A stretch of 51,760 nucleotides of DNA, taken from assembly GCF_018305005.1 (NCBI RefSeq), contig NZ_JAGQEG010000037.1:1-51760 (forward strand), in the 5' to 3' direction. The notes below the pieces were generated by a model that saw only the letters and a program-made list of their open reading frames with translations, made no database searches and was not told where the DNA came from. This document shows positions 45,518 through 51,760 of this stretch, one piece after another. Both the position numbers and the translations under genes were made by a program. Source of the stretch: Collimonas silvisoli (GTDB lineage Bacteria; Pseudomonadota; Gammaproteobacteria; Burkholderiales; Burkholderiaceae_D). Positions within the stretch are counted from its first letter, which is position 1. Each line of letters begins with the position of its first letter.

Positions 45518-46126
45518 ATGGCCATTGGGACGAATAGCACAAATAGCAAAAATAGAACGAACAGCGGCAGCCCCATAGATATCCCAGCCCTGATCGACCG
45601 CAGCCGCATCGGCGGCTTCCAGATCGTCATGCTGACCCTGTGCGCCATCTGCCTGATTATCGACGGCTTCGACGTCCAGGCCATGGGTTATGTGGCGCCC
45701 GCCATCATCCAGGAATGGGGCATCGCCAAAGCCAACCTGGGGCCGGTGTTCGGCGCCGGCTTGTTCGGCATGCTGCTGGGTTCGCTCTGTTTCAGCATCC
45801 TGGCCGACCGCATCGGCCGCCGCCCGGTGCTGATTGCCGCCACCTTGTTCTTCGCCGCCTGCATGCTGCTGACGCCGCTGGCCGCCACGGTGCAGCAGTT
45901 GATTGTCTTGCGTTTTGTGACCGGCCTCGGGCTGGGCGCGATCATGCCCAACGCGATGGCGCTGGCCGGCGAATACAGTCCAGTGCGCAAGCGGGTCACC
46001 TTGATGATGCTGGTTTCCTGCGGCTTTACCCTGGGCGCGGTGCCGGCGCTGGTATCGGCAGTGATGCTGATGTTGATGCAAGAGACTTCTCAGCGTAGCA
46101 AAGCGCAAGCCGTCATTGCCCATTAA
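45518..46126 (+). pseudogene. Aromatic acid:H+ symporter (AAHS-type MFS), internally deleted
   Basis: Encodes 202 residues where full members have about 440. The N-terminal half is intact: DGFDVQAMGYVAPAI in helix 1, LADRIGRRPVLI in loop 2-3, RFVTGLGLGAIMPNAMAL and EYSPVRKRVTLMMLVSCGFTLGA in helices 4-5. At residue about 174 the sequence jumps to VPALVSAVMLMLMQ, which looks like the last helix and tail of the same family. The frame is kept, so this is an in-frame loss of about six helices. The product would very probably not transport. It precedes hmgA and fahA by position, and the intact ancestor probably imported an aromatic acid for that pathway. Confidence 0.75.
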
Positions 46127-46161
46127 GCTTAAGATCAGAACTTGAACCAAGGATAAGACCC

Positions 46162-47466
46162 ATGGAAAACATGCTCCGTTATCAATCCGGATTCTGCAAT
46201 GACTTCGCCAGCGAAGCCTTGCCCGGCGCCTTGCCCGCCACTCAGAATTCACCGCAGAAAGCACCCTACGGCCTGTATGCGGAACAATTGTCCGGCACCG
46301 CATTTACCGCGCCGCGCGCGCACAACCGGCGTTCCTGGCTGTATCGCATCCGGCCCGGCGCGATGCACCATGCGTTTGAAAAATCCCCGCAGCCTCTGCT
46401 GGCCAGCGGCCCGTTCACCCAGATCGATACGCCGCCCGACCAGCTGCGCTGGAATCCGCTGCCACTCCCGGCCGACGATCAGCCCACCGATTTTATCGAT
46501 GGCATTGTCACCTTCGCCGGCAACGGCGAGGCTGCCGCCCAGGTGGGGATTGCGATTCATCTGTACGTGGCAAACCGCTCCATGCACGACCGCTTCTTTT
46601 ACGATGCCGACGGCGAATTGCTGATCGTGCCGCAGCAAGGACGTTTGCTGGCCAGGACCGAACTCGGCGTGCTGGAAGTCAAGCCCGGCGAAATCGTGGT
46701 GATTCCACGCGGCATGCGCTTCCGCATCGAACTGCCGGACGGTAGCGCGCGCGGCTATATCTGCGAAAACTACGGCGCTGCTTTCCAACTGCCGGAGCTG
46801 GGCCCGATCGGCGCCAACGGCCTCGCCAATGCCCGCGATTTCCAGACGCCGGTAGCGGCCTATGAAGATCGCGAAGGAGAGTTCCAGCTGCTGGCCAAAT
46901 TCGGCGGCCAGCTATGGGCGGCGCGCATCGATCATTCGCCGCTGGACGTGGTGGCCTGGCATGGCAATTACGTGCCCTACAAATACGATCTGAGCTTGTT
47001 CAACACCATCAACACCGTCAGCTACGATCATCCCGATCCATCCATCTTCACGGTGCTGACTTCGCCCTCGGATACGGCCGGCACCGCCAATGTCGATTTC
47101 GTGATTTTCCCGCCGCGCTGGATGGTGGCCGAACATACCTTCCGGCCGCCATGGTTCCACCGCAACATCATGAGCGAATACATGGGGCTGATCGAAGGCG
47201 CCTACGACGCCAAGGCCGACGGCTTCACACCCGGCGGCGGCAGCCTGCACAATTGCATGAGCGGCCACGGCCCGGACGCCGCCACTTTCGACAAGGCATC
47301 CAATGCAGCATTGGCGCCGCACCGCATCGACAATACAATGGCCTTCATGTTTGAAAGCCGCTACGTGATTCATCCCACGCCTTATGCACTGGCGACGCCG
47401 CATCTGCAACAAGACTATCTGCAGTGCTGGCACGGCCTGCAAAAGAATTTCAACGGTCAACCCTAA
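46162..47466 (+). CDS. hmgA: Homogentisate 1,2-dioxygenase
   Basis: Iron enzyme that opens the ring of homogentisate to maleylacetoacetate in tyrosine and phenylalanine breakdown. The 434-residue protein has the family start [19 protein letters not shown] and the metal-binding C-terminal cupin ([14 protein letters not shown] and [14 protein letters not shown]). AAGGA lies 9 bp before the ATG. It overlaps the start of a chain of mini reading frames leading to fahA. Other genes of the pathway (hpd, maiA) are not in the window. Confidence 0.97.
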   Translation: MENMLRYQSGFCNDFASEALPGALPATQNSPQKAPYGLYAEQLSGTAFTAPRAHNRRSWLYRIRPGAMHHAFEKSPQPLLASGPFTQIDTPPDQLRWNPLPLPADDQPTDFIDGIVTFAGNGEAAAQVGIAIHLYVANRSMHDRFFYDADGELLIVPQQGRLLARTELGVLEVKPGEIVVIPRGMRFRIELPDGSARGYICENYGAAFQLPELGPIGANGLANARDFQTPVAAYEDREGEFQLLAKFGGQLWAARIDHSPLDVVAWHGNYVPYKYDLSLFNTINTVSYDHPDPSIFTVLTSPSDTAGTANVDFVIFPPRWMVAEHTFRPPWFHRNIMSEYMGLIEGAYDAKADGFTPGGGSLHNCMSGHGPDAATFDKASNAALAPHRIDNTMAFMFESRYVIHPTPYALATPHLQQDYLQCWHGLQKNFNGQP

Positions 47467-47509
47467 TGAAGCAAGAAATGAGAGATAAGACATGAGAGAC
47501 AAGACATGA
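47466..47509 (+). other. Tandem mini reading frames coupling hmgA to fahA
   Basis: The hmgA stop shares its last base with an ATG (TAATG) that opens MKQEMRDKT. Its TGA overlaps the ATG of a second frame, MRDKT, and that TGA overlaps the fahA ATG (ATGA both times). The segment contains a 14-bp tandem repeat, ATGAGAGATAAGAC and ATGAGAGACAAGAC (47478-47491, 47492-47505). Terminating ribosomes could thus be handed on from hmgA to fahA. Confidence 0.55.
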
Positions 47510-48777
47510 TGCAAGCTAACGATCCCGCACTGAAATCATTCATCCCGACTCCGCCGGAGTCGCATTTTCCTATCCAGAATTTGCCCTTCGGCGTATTCAG
47601 CAACGCCGCTAATCCCGCGCCAAGAGTCGGCGTCGCGATCGGCGATCAGATCGTCGACCTGGCTGCGTTAGCCGAAGCCGGTTTGCTGAACGTCAGCCCC
47701 GAGATATTCCGCCAGGCCAGCCTGAATCCGTTCATCGCACTGGGCCGCGCAACTTGGCGCAGCACCCGCGCCGCCATCAGCGAACTGCTGCGCGACGACA
47801 ATCTGCAACTGCGCGATAACCAGGCGCTGCGCGCCAAGGTATTCGTCGCCCAGGATCAAGCCAACCTGCATCTGCCGCTGGAAATTCCAGGCTATACCGA
47901 TTTCTACTCATCGAAAGAACACGCCACCAATGTCGGCTCCATGTTCCGCGATCCGGCCAATGCGCTGCTGCCGAACTGGCTGCACATCCCGATCGGCTAC
48001 AACGGCCGCGCCAGTTCGGTAGTAGTCAGCGGCACGCCGGTGCAGCGTCCTAACGGCCAGTTGAAACTGCCGGACGCCGATGCACCGGTCTTTGGCGCTT
48101 GCCGCAAGCTCGATTTCGAACTGGAAACCGGCTTCATCATCGGCCAGCCGAACGCACTGGGCGAACCAATCGATATCGCCAACGCGGAACAGCATATTTT
48201 CGGCATGGTCCTGCTCAACGACTGGAGCGCCCGCGATCTGCAACAGTGGGAATACGTGCCGCTCGGCCCGTTCAACAGCAAATCGTTTGCCACCTCCATC
48301 TCGCCCTGGGTAGTCACCATGGACGCACTCGAACCGTTCCGCGTCGCCAGCCCGGCGCAACAACCGGAGCCGCTGCCGTATTTGCAGCAAAGCGGCAAGA
48401 ACGGCTACGACATCACGCTGGAAGTCTCGCTCAAGCCCGGCGCAAGCGCCGCAGCACAAACCATCTGCCGCACCAATTTCAAAGCCATGTACTGGACCAT
48501 GGTGCAGCAATTGACGCACCACACGGTATCCGGCTGCAACACCCGCATCGGCGACTTGATGGGTTCAGGCACCATCAGCGGCAGCACGCCGGACGCTTTC
48601 GGCAGCTTGCTGGAGCTGACATGGAACGGAAAAAATCCGCTGACCTTGGCGGATGGCAGCCAGCGCAGTTTTATTCAGGATGGCGATGAAGTGGGGATGA
48701 CGGGCTGGTGCCAGGGCGACGGTTATCGCGTGGGGTTTGGTGTGGTCAACGGCAAGGTATTGCCGGCGCGGGGCTGA
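47506..48777 (+). CDS. fahA: Fumarylacetoacetase
   Basis: Splits fumarylacetoacetate to fumarate and acetoacetate, the last step of homogentisate degradation. The 423-residue protein has the N-terminal SH3-like part (FGVFSNAANPAPRVGVAIG), the metal-binding IPGYTDFYSSKEHATNVG and FELETGFIIG, and the C-terminal GSGTISG. It follows hmgA by 39 bp. Two ATG codons overlap the start (47506 and 47509); the first ends the mini-frame chain. Confidence 0.96.
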   Translation: MMQANDPALKSFIPTPPESHFPIQNLPFGVFSNAANPAPRVGVAIGDQIVDLAALAEAGLLNVSPEIFRQASLNPFIALGRATWRSTRAAISELLRDDNLQLRDNQALRAKVFVAQDQANLHLPLEIPGYTDFYSSKEHATNVGSMFRDPANALLPNWLHIPIGYNGRASSVVVSGTPVQRPNGQLKLPDADAPVFGACRKLDFELETGFIIGQPNALGEPIDIANAEQHIFGMVLLNDWSARDLQQWEYVPLGPFNSKSFATSISPWVVTMDALEPFRVASPAQQPEPLPYLQQSGKNGYDITLEVSLKPGASAAAQTICRTNFKAMYWTMVQQLTHHTVSGCNTRIGDLMGSGTISGSTPDAFGSLLELTWNGKNPLTLADGSQRSFIQDGDEVGMTGWCQGDGYRVGFGVVNGKVLPARG

Positions 48778-48802
48778 TAAAAACAAGGAAGCGCTCAAGG
48801 CG

Positions 48803-48894
48803 ACCTCGAATAAAGCCTGTTGCGTCATTCCCGCGAACGCGGGAATCCATTTTAATCACCAACTTGGATCCCCGCGTTCGCGGGGATGACAGAG
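48803..48894 (+). repeat. REP-like double-hairpin repeat, copy 2 (92 bp)
   Basis: Starts ACCTCGAATAA and contains ATTCCCGCG-AA-CGCGGGAAT and ATCCCCGCG-TT-CGCGGGGAT. It matches the reverse complement of 33327-33418 over all 92 bp with few changes. It follows fahA and adjoins the decayed XRE copy. Confidence 0.85.
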
Positions 48895-48934
48895 TTTGTA
48901 GTGGTAGTCTCGATGAGAAATTCCAAGCGAATTG

Positions 48935-49054
48935 CTCATTGTGATTCATCTTGGCGTTTGTCGACATCTCGTCGATTCCCGCGACTACGGCTAGTCGTTC
49001 CTGGGACAAACCGCCCTCTAATCTCACACTTTTAAGCTTTTTTGCTGGCGACAT
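48935..49054 (-). pseudogene. Truncated XRE-type regulator (decayed copy of the gene at 49983-50285)
   Basis: From ATG 49054 the frame reads MSPAKKLKSVRLEGGLSQER and then LAVVAGIDEMSTNAKMN, closely matching the first 35-40 residues of the intact regulator (MSLAKRLKEARLEAGLSQER, LGVVAGIDEMSASARMN). After that the similarity stops and the frame runs on through unrelated sequence into the REP-like repeat. The promoter region upstream (49060-49120) is also recognisable but its operator palindromes are damaged. It is a partial duplicate on the other side of hicAB. Confidence 0.75.
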
Positions 49055-49138
49055 TCTTAACTCTAAACACTAAAATAGTCTCGATATTTTATTCATGTTC
49101 GCTAAGAAATGATTAGCATTGAGCACTTTGATAAGTGG

Positions 49139-49197
49139 CTTGGTAATCAAAATTGATTATTTATTCCATTGTCTTGGTAATCAATTTTGGTTATATT
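49139..49197 (+). promoter_or_regulatory. hicAB promoter with tandem operators
   Basis: TTGTCT (49169-49174), 17 bp, TATATT (49192-49197) form a likely promoter. Two imperfect 22-bp repeats, CTTGGTAATCAA..., lie at 49139-49160 and 49173-49194 (34-bp period, 19 of 22 identical), each holding a TAATCAA/TTGATTA-type palindrome. The second sits between -35 and -10. HicB, which has a helix-turn-helix, is the likely repressor. Confidence 0.6.
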
Positions 49198-49223
49198 GGA
49201 ATCGCTGAGACAAAGGATGCGCG

Positions 49224-49400
49224 GTGAAACAGAGTGAATTTGTTAGGTGGTTGACGCAACAGGGGGCGACTTTTAAGGAGGGGGCAGGTCACACAAAAGT
49301 CTATCTCAACGGCAAAGCAACCATTATCGGTAGGCACCCTGGCAAGGAAATGAAAAAAGGGACTGTCGAAGGAATCAAAAAACAACTTAACTTAAAGTGA
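49224..49400 (+). CDS. hicA: HicA-type mRNA interferase toxin
   Basis: A 58-residue toxin that starts with GTG 49224 (AAAGGA is 7 bp upstream): KQSEFVRWLTQQGATFKEG, then AGHTKVYLNGKATIIGRHPGKEMKKGTVEGIKKQ. H23 is the catalytic His and the second part is the double-stranded RNA-binding-like HicA fold (about 58 residues is the family length). Followed after 60 bp by hicB. HicA degrades mRNA when not bound by HicB. Confidence 0.9.
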   Translation: MKQSEFVRWLTQQGATFKEGAGHTKVYLNGKATIIGRHPGKEMKKGTVEGIKKQLNLK

Positions 49401-49460
49401 GATAGCCCCGAAAGGGTCTAGTCTCAGGACTGCTTCACCGCACCAATATTAGGAGCGACC

Positions 49461-49880
49461 ATGAAATACCCCGCGACATTTACACCCGACGAAGAAGCCG
49501 GCGGCTTTGTTGTAACCTTTCGCGATATTCCGGAAGCAATCACCCAAGGCGATACAGAAGCCGAAGCCCTCGAAATGGCCGCCGACGGTCTTCTTACTGC
49601 GATGGATTTCTATTTCGAGGATAAGCGCCAAGTGCCGTTACCTTCAAAGGCAAAAAATGGGGAACGGCTTATTCAGTTGCCACTTAGTGTGGCTGCCAAG
49701 GTGTTGCTGCTCAATGAAATGCTGGCCCAACAAATACGGCCGACTGACCTCGCTCTTCGCATGGCTACAACGAAGCAGGAAGTGAACCGCCTGATCGACC
49801 TGCACCACACGACCAAGATCGATAGAATTTCCGACGCAATGAGCGCCCTTGGCAAGCATATCGAGCTGAGCGTGGCTTGA
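49461..49880 (+). CDS. hicB: HicB-type antitoxin with helix-turn-helix domain
   Basis: A 139-residue protein: N-terminal HicB fold (MKYPATFTPDEEAGGFVVTF, DIPEAITQGDTEAEAL) and a C-terminal helix-turn-helix (QIRPTDLALRMATTKQEVNRLIDL) that should bind the operator and repress the operon. AGGAG is 6 bp before the ATG. It pairs with hicA, toxin first, as usual. Confidence 0.92.
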   Translation: MKYPATFTPDEEAGGFVVTFRDIPEAITQGDTEAEALEMAADGLLTAMDFYFEDKRQVPLPSKAKNGERLIQLPLSVAAKVLLLNEMLAQQIRPTDLALRMATTKQEVNRLIDLHHTTKIDRISDAMSALGKHIELSVA

Positions 49881-49982
49881 TCTGATCCGAAAAATTTGTG
49901 ATGTTGCCGGTGCGGGACTGGAAAAAATAGGGGAGTATGCAATCAGCAATTCGAGCGGATTGCTCATTGTTATGCATCAAAA

Positions 49983-50285
49983 TTAATTGTCGTAAATATC
50001 TTCAACTGCAGCGAGCACGCGCTTTTTGTCGGCTTGCTTCAAGCGATGAAACATCATCAATAATTTGGCGAGATCATCATCCGCCGCATAGAAATATGCG
50101 GCCGGCACATTCAGTACAGAAGCAAGACGCTCCACCATGGAAAGATCCGGGACATGTTTCCCGCGCTCATACTGATTCATTCTGGCGCTTGCCGACATCT
50201 CGTCGATTCCCGCGACTACGCCTAGCCGTTCTTGGGATAAGCCGGCCTCTAACCTAGCCTCTTTTAGCCGTTTTGCTAGCGACAT
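49983..50285 (-). CDS. XRE family transcriptional regulator
   Basis: A 100-residue single-domain Cro/CI-like protein: MSLAKRLKEARLEAGLSQERLG (helix-turn-helix about 5-40), RMNQYERGKHVPDLSMVERL, then a helical tail LLMMFHRLKQADKKRVLAAVED. GAGG lies 7 bp before ATG 50285. Two palindromic sites are directly upstream, and the SDR gene is divergent from it. It probably represses itself and the SDR gene. Confidence 0.88.
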   Translation of the reverse strand: MSLAKRLKEARLEAGLSQERLGVVAGIDEMSASARMNQYERGKHVPDLSMVERLASVLNVPAAYFYAADDDLAKLLMMFHRLKQADKKRVLAAVEDIYDN

Positions 50286-50295
50286 TCTGTGCCTC

Positions 50296-50351
50296 AAAAA
50301 CTAAGATAGTCTTAGTTTTTGATTGACGTTACACTAAGGAATGCTTAGTAT
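50296..50351. promoter_or_regulatory. Twin operators and SDR promoter between XRE gene and SDR gene
   Basis: Operator 1: AAAAACTAAG (50296-50305), ATAGT, CTTAGTTTTT (50311-50320), a perfect 10-bp inverted repeat. Operator 2: ACTAAG (50333-50338), GAATG, CTTAGT (50344-50349), same half-site and spacing; centres 33 bp apart. TTGACG (50323-50328), 17 bp, TAGTAT (50346-50351) is a likely promoter for the SDR gene, overlapped by operator 2. Operator 1 is close to the XRE start. Confidence 0.7.
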
Positions 50352-50383
50352 TTGATTTCAAACATTTCAAAGGTGCTGTCAGC

Positions 50384-51166
50384 ATGAGCAAACTCAACGC
50401 TTACTTCCCCCTCAAAAACAAAGTCGCCGTAATCACCGGCGCAGCACGCGGCATGGCTTTGCATATCGCCGGTGCTCTGTCCGCCGCCGACGCCCGGCTG
50501 GCGATTCTGGACGCACGCGTGCAGGAAGGTCGCGCTGTCGCCAGAATGCTTGGCGGCGCTCAAGACCGCGCCCGCTTCTGGCAACTAGATGTCAGCGACA
50601 ACAACGCGGTGCAGCGAACGATGGCTGCGGTTGAGGCCCATTTCGGCCGCATCGACATCCTGATCAACAGCGCCGGCATCGATGTCGATCATCCGTCCGC
50701 GCCGGAGCTGCCGATACGGCAATGGGAGAGGGCGGCGCAACTCAACCTCAACGGCGGCATCGTCTGTACCAAGCATGTGCTGGCGGCGATGGTGCGGGTT
50801 GGCGGCGGCTCCATCGTCAATGTGCTGTCGCTATACAACCTGGCCGAGGGCCGCCAAGACCGGACTGATGAGGCATCGACAGAGGCACTGCATCTGGCCG
50901 GGCTGAATGCCCAGCGCTACGCCTCGTGCAATATCCGTATTAATTCTATTCAACCCGGCTTCCTCCGCCCGCCTAAGCTGGCGGAAGCGATGCGAGAGGC
51001 TGGCGAACTGACGCAGATGCTGACCGACCGGGCCGAGCGGCAGATGCTGAGGGGGAGTGGTTCGGCGACCGATGTGGCGGCGGCGATCTTGTATCTGGTG
51101 TCGGACGCGAGCCGCTTTGTCAGCGGCAGCGAGCTGGTGATTGACGCAGGGTATGGCGGTCGGTAA
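50384..51166 (+). CDS. SDR family protein with altered catalytic residues
   Basis: A 260-residue Rossmann protein of the classical short-chain dehydrogenase type: VAVITGAARGMA (18-25 in place of TGxxxGxG, third Gly is Ala), LDVSD, INSAGID, and a C-terminal LYLVSDASRFVSGSELVIDAGYG. The Ser (S149) is present, but the YxxxK catalytic pair expected 13 and 17 residues later is D162 and T166. It therefore probably lacks normal dehydrogenase activity. Regulated, most likely, by the divergent XRE protein. Confidence 0.85.
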   Translation: MSKLNAYFPLKNKVAVITGAARGMALHIAGALSAADARLAILDARVQEGRAVARMLGGAQDRARFWQLDVSDNNAVQRTMAAVEAHFGRIDILINSAGIDVDHPSAPELPIRQWERAAQLNLNGGIVCTKHVLAAMVRVGGGSIVNVLSLYNLAEGRQDRTDEASTEALHLAGLNAQRYASCNIRINSIQPGFLRPPKLAEAMREAGELTQMLTDRAERQMLRGSGSATDVAAAILYLVSDASRFVSGSELVIDAGYGGR

Positions 51167-51261
51167 GGCTGGACCGACATCTGGGAAGTTTTCAGTCTAT
51201 TCCGGGAAAGGCTGCGCTCCGTGTTAGGTGCGAAGATTGATCCGTTTGAGAGCTATTCAAC

Positions 51262-51540
51262 TTAGCGGTGCGTTTGCAGCCACTCACGCAGTGCACCGTT
51301 CATCCTGGTTTGCCAGCCGTCCCCGCCAGTCTTGAAGGCTTCCAGCACATCCTCATCAATGCGCATGGTCACCTGAATTTTTGTGCCACTTCCGGCCGGG
51401 CGGCCACGTGGGCGCAGCGGCTTCAATTGGCGCAGTTGCGTATCGGTTAATGGCAAAGCATCAGGATCGCTCAATGCCGCAGCTGTGATAGCCGCATCTT
51501 CTTCGGCTGTGGGCATCACAATTTTACGTTTGTTCGACAT
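51262..51540 (-). CDS. brnA: BrnA-type antitoxin
   Basis: A 92-residue protein ending with a ribbon-helix-helix segment: LTDTQLRQLKPLRPRGRPAG, then IQVTMRIDEDVLEAFKTGGDGWQTRMNGALREWL, the BrnA signature. It should bind DNA as a dimer and neutralise BrnT. The start ATG 51540 overlaps the tail of the brnT reading frame (stop at 51524-51526). Its toxin partner upstream carries an amber codon. Confidence 0.9.
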   Translation of the reverse strand: MSNKRKIVMPTAEEDAAITAAALSDPDALPLTDTQLRQLKPLRPRGRPAGSGTKIQVTMRIDEDVLEAFKTGGDGWQTRMNGALREWLQTHR

Positions 51541-51760
51541 AGCATTTCACCTCTCTTAAATTAGCCTTTCTCAAACTGATAACTCTACGCATCTCGTTGC
51601 GATCAACAAAGGCAACGTAATACACTCGGTTGCCAATTGTTCCCAAGCCACATTGACGGGTCTCGCCATAGGCTCTGCGTTCATCCGTCCAGACAAGGCA
51701 GCTGTCCTAATCAATCTTCGCGGCATTGGCCAATGACAGGCCGTGCTTATAAATATTTTG
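51524..51760 (-). pseudogene. brnT: BrnT-type toxin gene with in-frame amber codon, 5' end outside window
   Basis: Reading from the window edge, the frame gives QNIYKHGLSLANAAKID, a TAG codon (51709-51707), then DSCLVWTDERRAYGETR, VYYVAFVDRNEMRRVISLRKAN and a stop at 51524. The pattern is BrnT on both sides of the TAG; at this position BrnT proteins usually have Trp (TGG), so TGG to TAG is a likely one-base change. The ribonuclease would be cut short. Antitoxin brnA is intact. Confidence 0.8.

Noticed and set aside
48746-48934. Extension of the truncated XRE frame through the REP-like repeat to a 102-codon product
   Set aside because: The part after about residue 40 is a translation of the hairpin repeat; expression as a fusion protein cannot be excluded but there is no support for it.

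Overview
The window looks like chromosome of a betaproteobacterium of the order Burkholderiales, most likely Oxalobacteraceae (Collimonas or a close relative; the genus is a guess from protein resemblance and gene order, not tested). It has moderately high GC, the conserved ribF-ileS-lspA-coaBC cluster on the minus strand, a divergent glnE / yhdP-nitrilase-tldD arrangement, and many housekeeping genes. No tRNA, rRNA, CRISPR array or insertion sequence is visible.

Layout. 1-7.3 kb: pantothenate/CoA (coaBC, cut by the window edge), lipoprotein maturation (lspA), isoleucyl-tRNA synthetase, riboflavin kinase, a YidB-like protein and rsmE. 7.3-10.7 kb: a polyamine-related group (DUF350 membrane protein, ATP-grasp glutathionylspermidine-synthase-like ligase, DUF1190 lipoprotein, and a fused AdoMet decarboxylase-spermidine synthase). 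10.9-14.7 kb: transketolase, a GNAT protein and GAPDH, with a 120-bp structured repeat before gapA. 14.8-25.4 kb: DUF2007, glnE, yhdP, nitrilase, tldD, ElaA-like GNAT. 25.4-26.4 kb: an accessory nucleotidyltransferase/HEPN pair. 26.9-30.5 kb: an alkylation-damage regulon (2OG oxygenase-alkB-alkA and ada-adaZn) whose two transcription units share a 28-bp promoter motif. 30.7-36.4 kb: an MFS exporter, aroG behind an aromatic leader-peptide attenuator, a periplasmic retropepsin-like protease, yajQ, murB and ppnP. 36.4-42.8 kb: argF-argG, rsgA, an M48 (Ste24-type) protease, orn and a YecA/SEC-C protein. 43-48.8 kb: srkA, an EmrE-like exporter, a LysR regulator, an internally deleted aromatic-acid transporter, hmgA and fahA (homogentisate breakdown). 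48.8-51.8 kb: an accessory tail with a REP-like repeat, a decayed copy of an XRE regulator, hicAB, the intact XRE regulator divergent from a catalytically degenerate SDR protein, and a brnTA module whose toxin gene carries an in-frame amber codon.

How the parts work together. Two regulatory systems can be read directly from the DNA. First, aroG (DAHP synthase) is preceded by a 26-codon reading frame containing YFFFYFSY and by a perfect 12-bp terminator, which is the layout of a Phe/Tyr attenuator. Second, ada and the oxygenase-alkB-alkA operon carry near-identical boxes placed exactly 17 bp upstream of a -10-like hexamer, so Ada probably activates both. Within the Ada locus, the zinc-binding cysteines are distributed in a complementary way between Ada and a translationally coupled 97-residue Ada-Zn-like protein. 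A 117-120-bp palindromic element occurs twice, with compensatory base changes in several helices and each copy 31-39 bp upstream of a start codon in the same orientation (gapA, M48 protease).

All assignments rest on reading motifs, lengths and context by eye; no database search was run.
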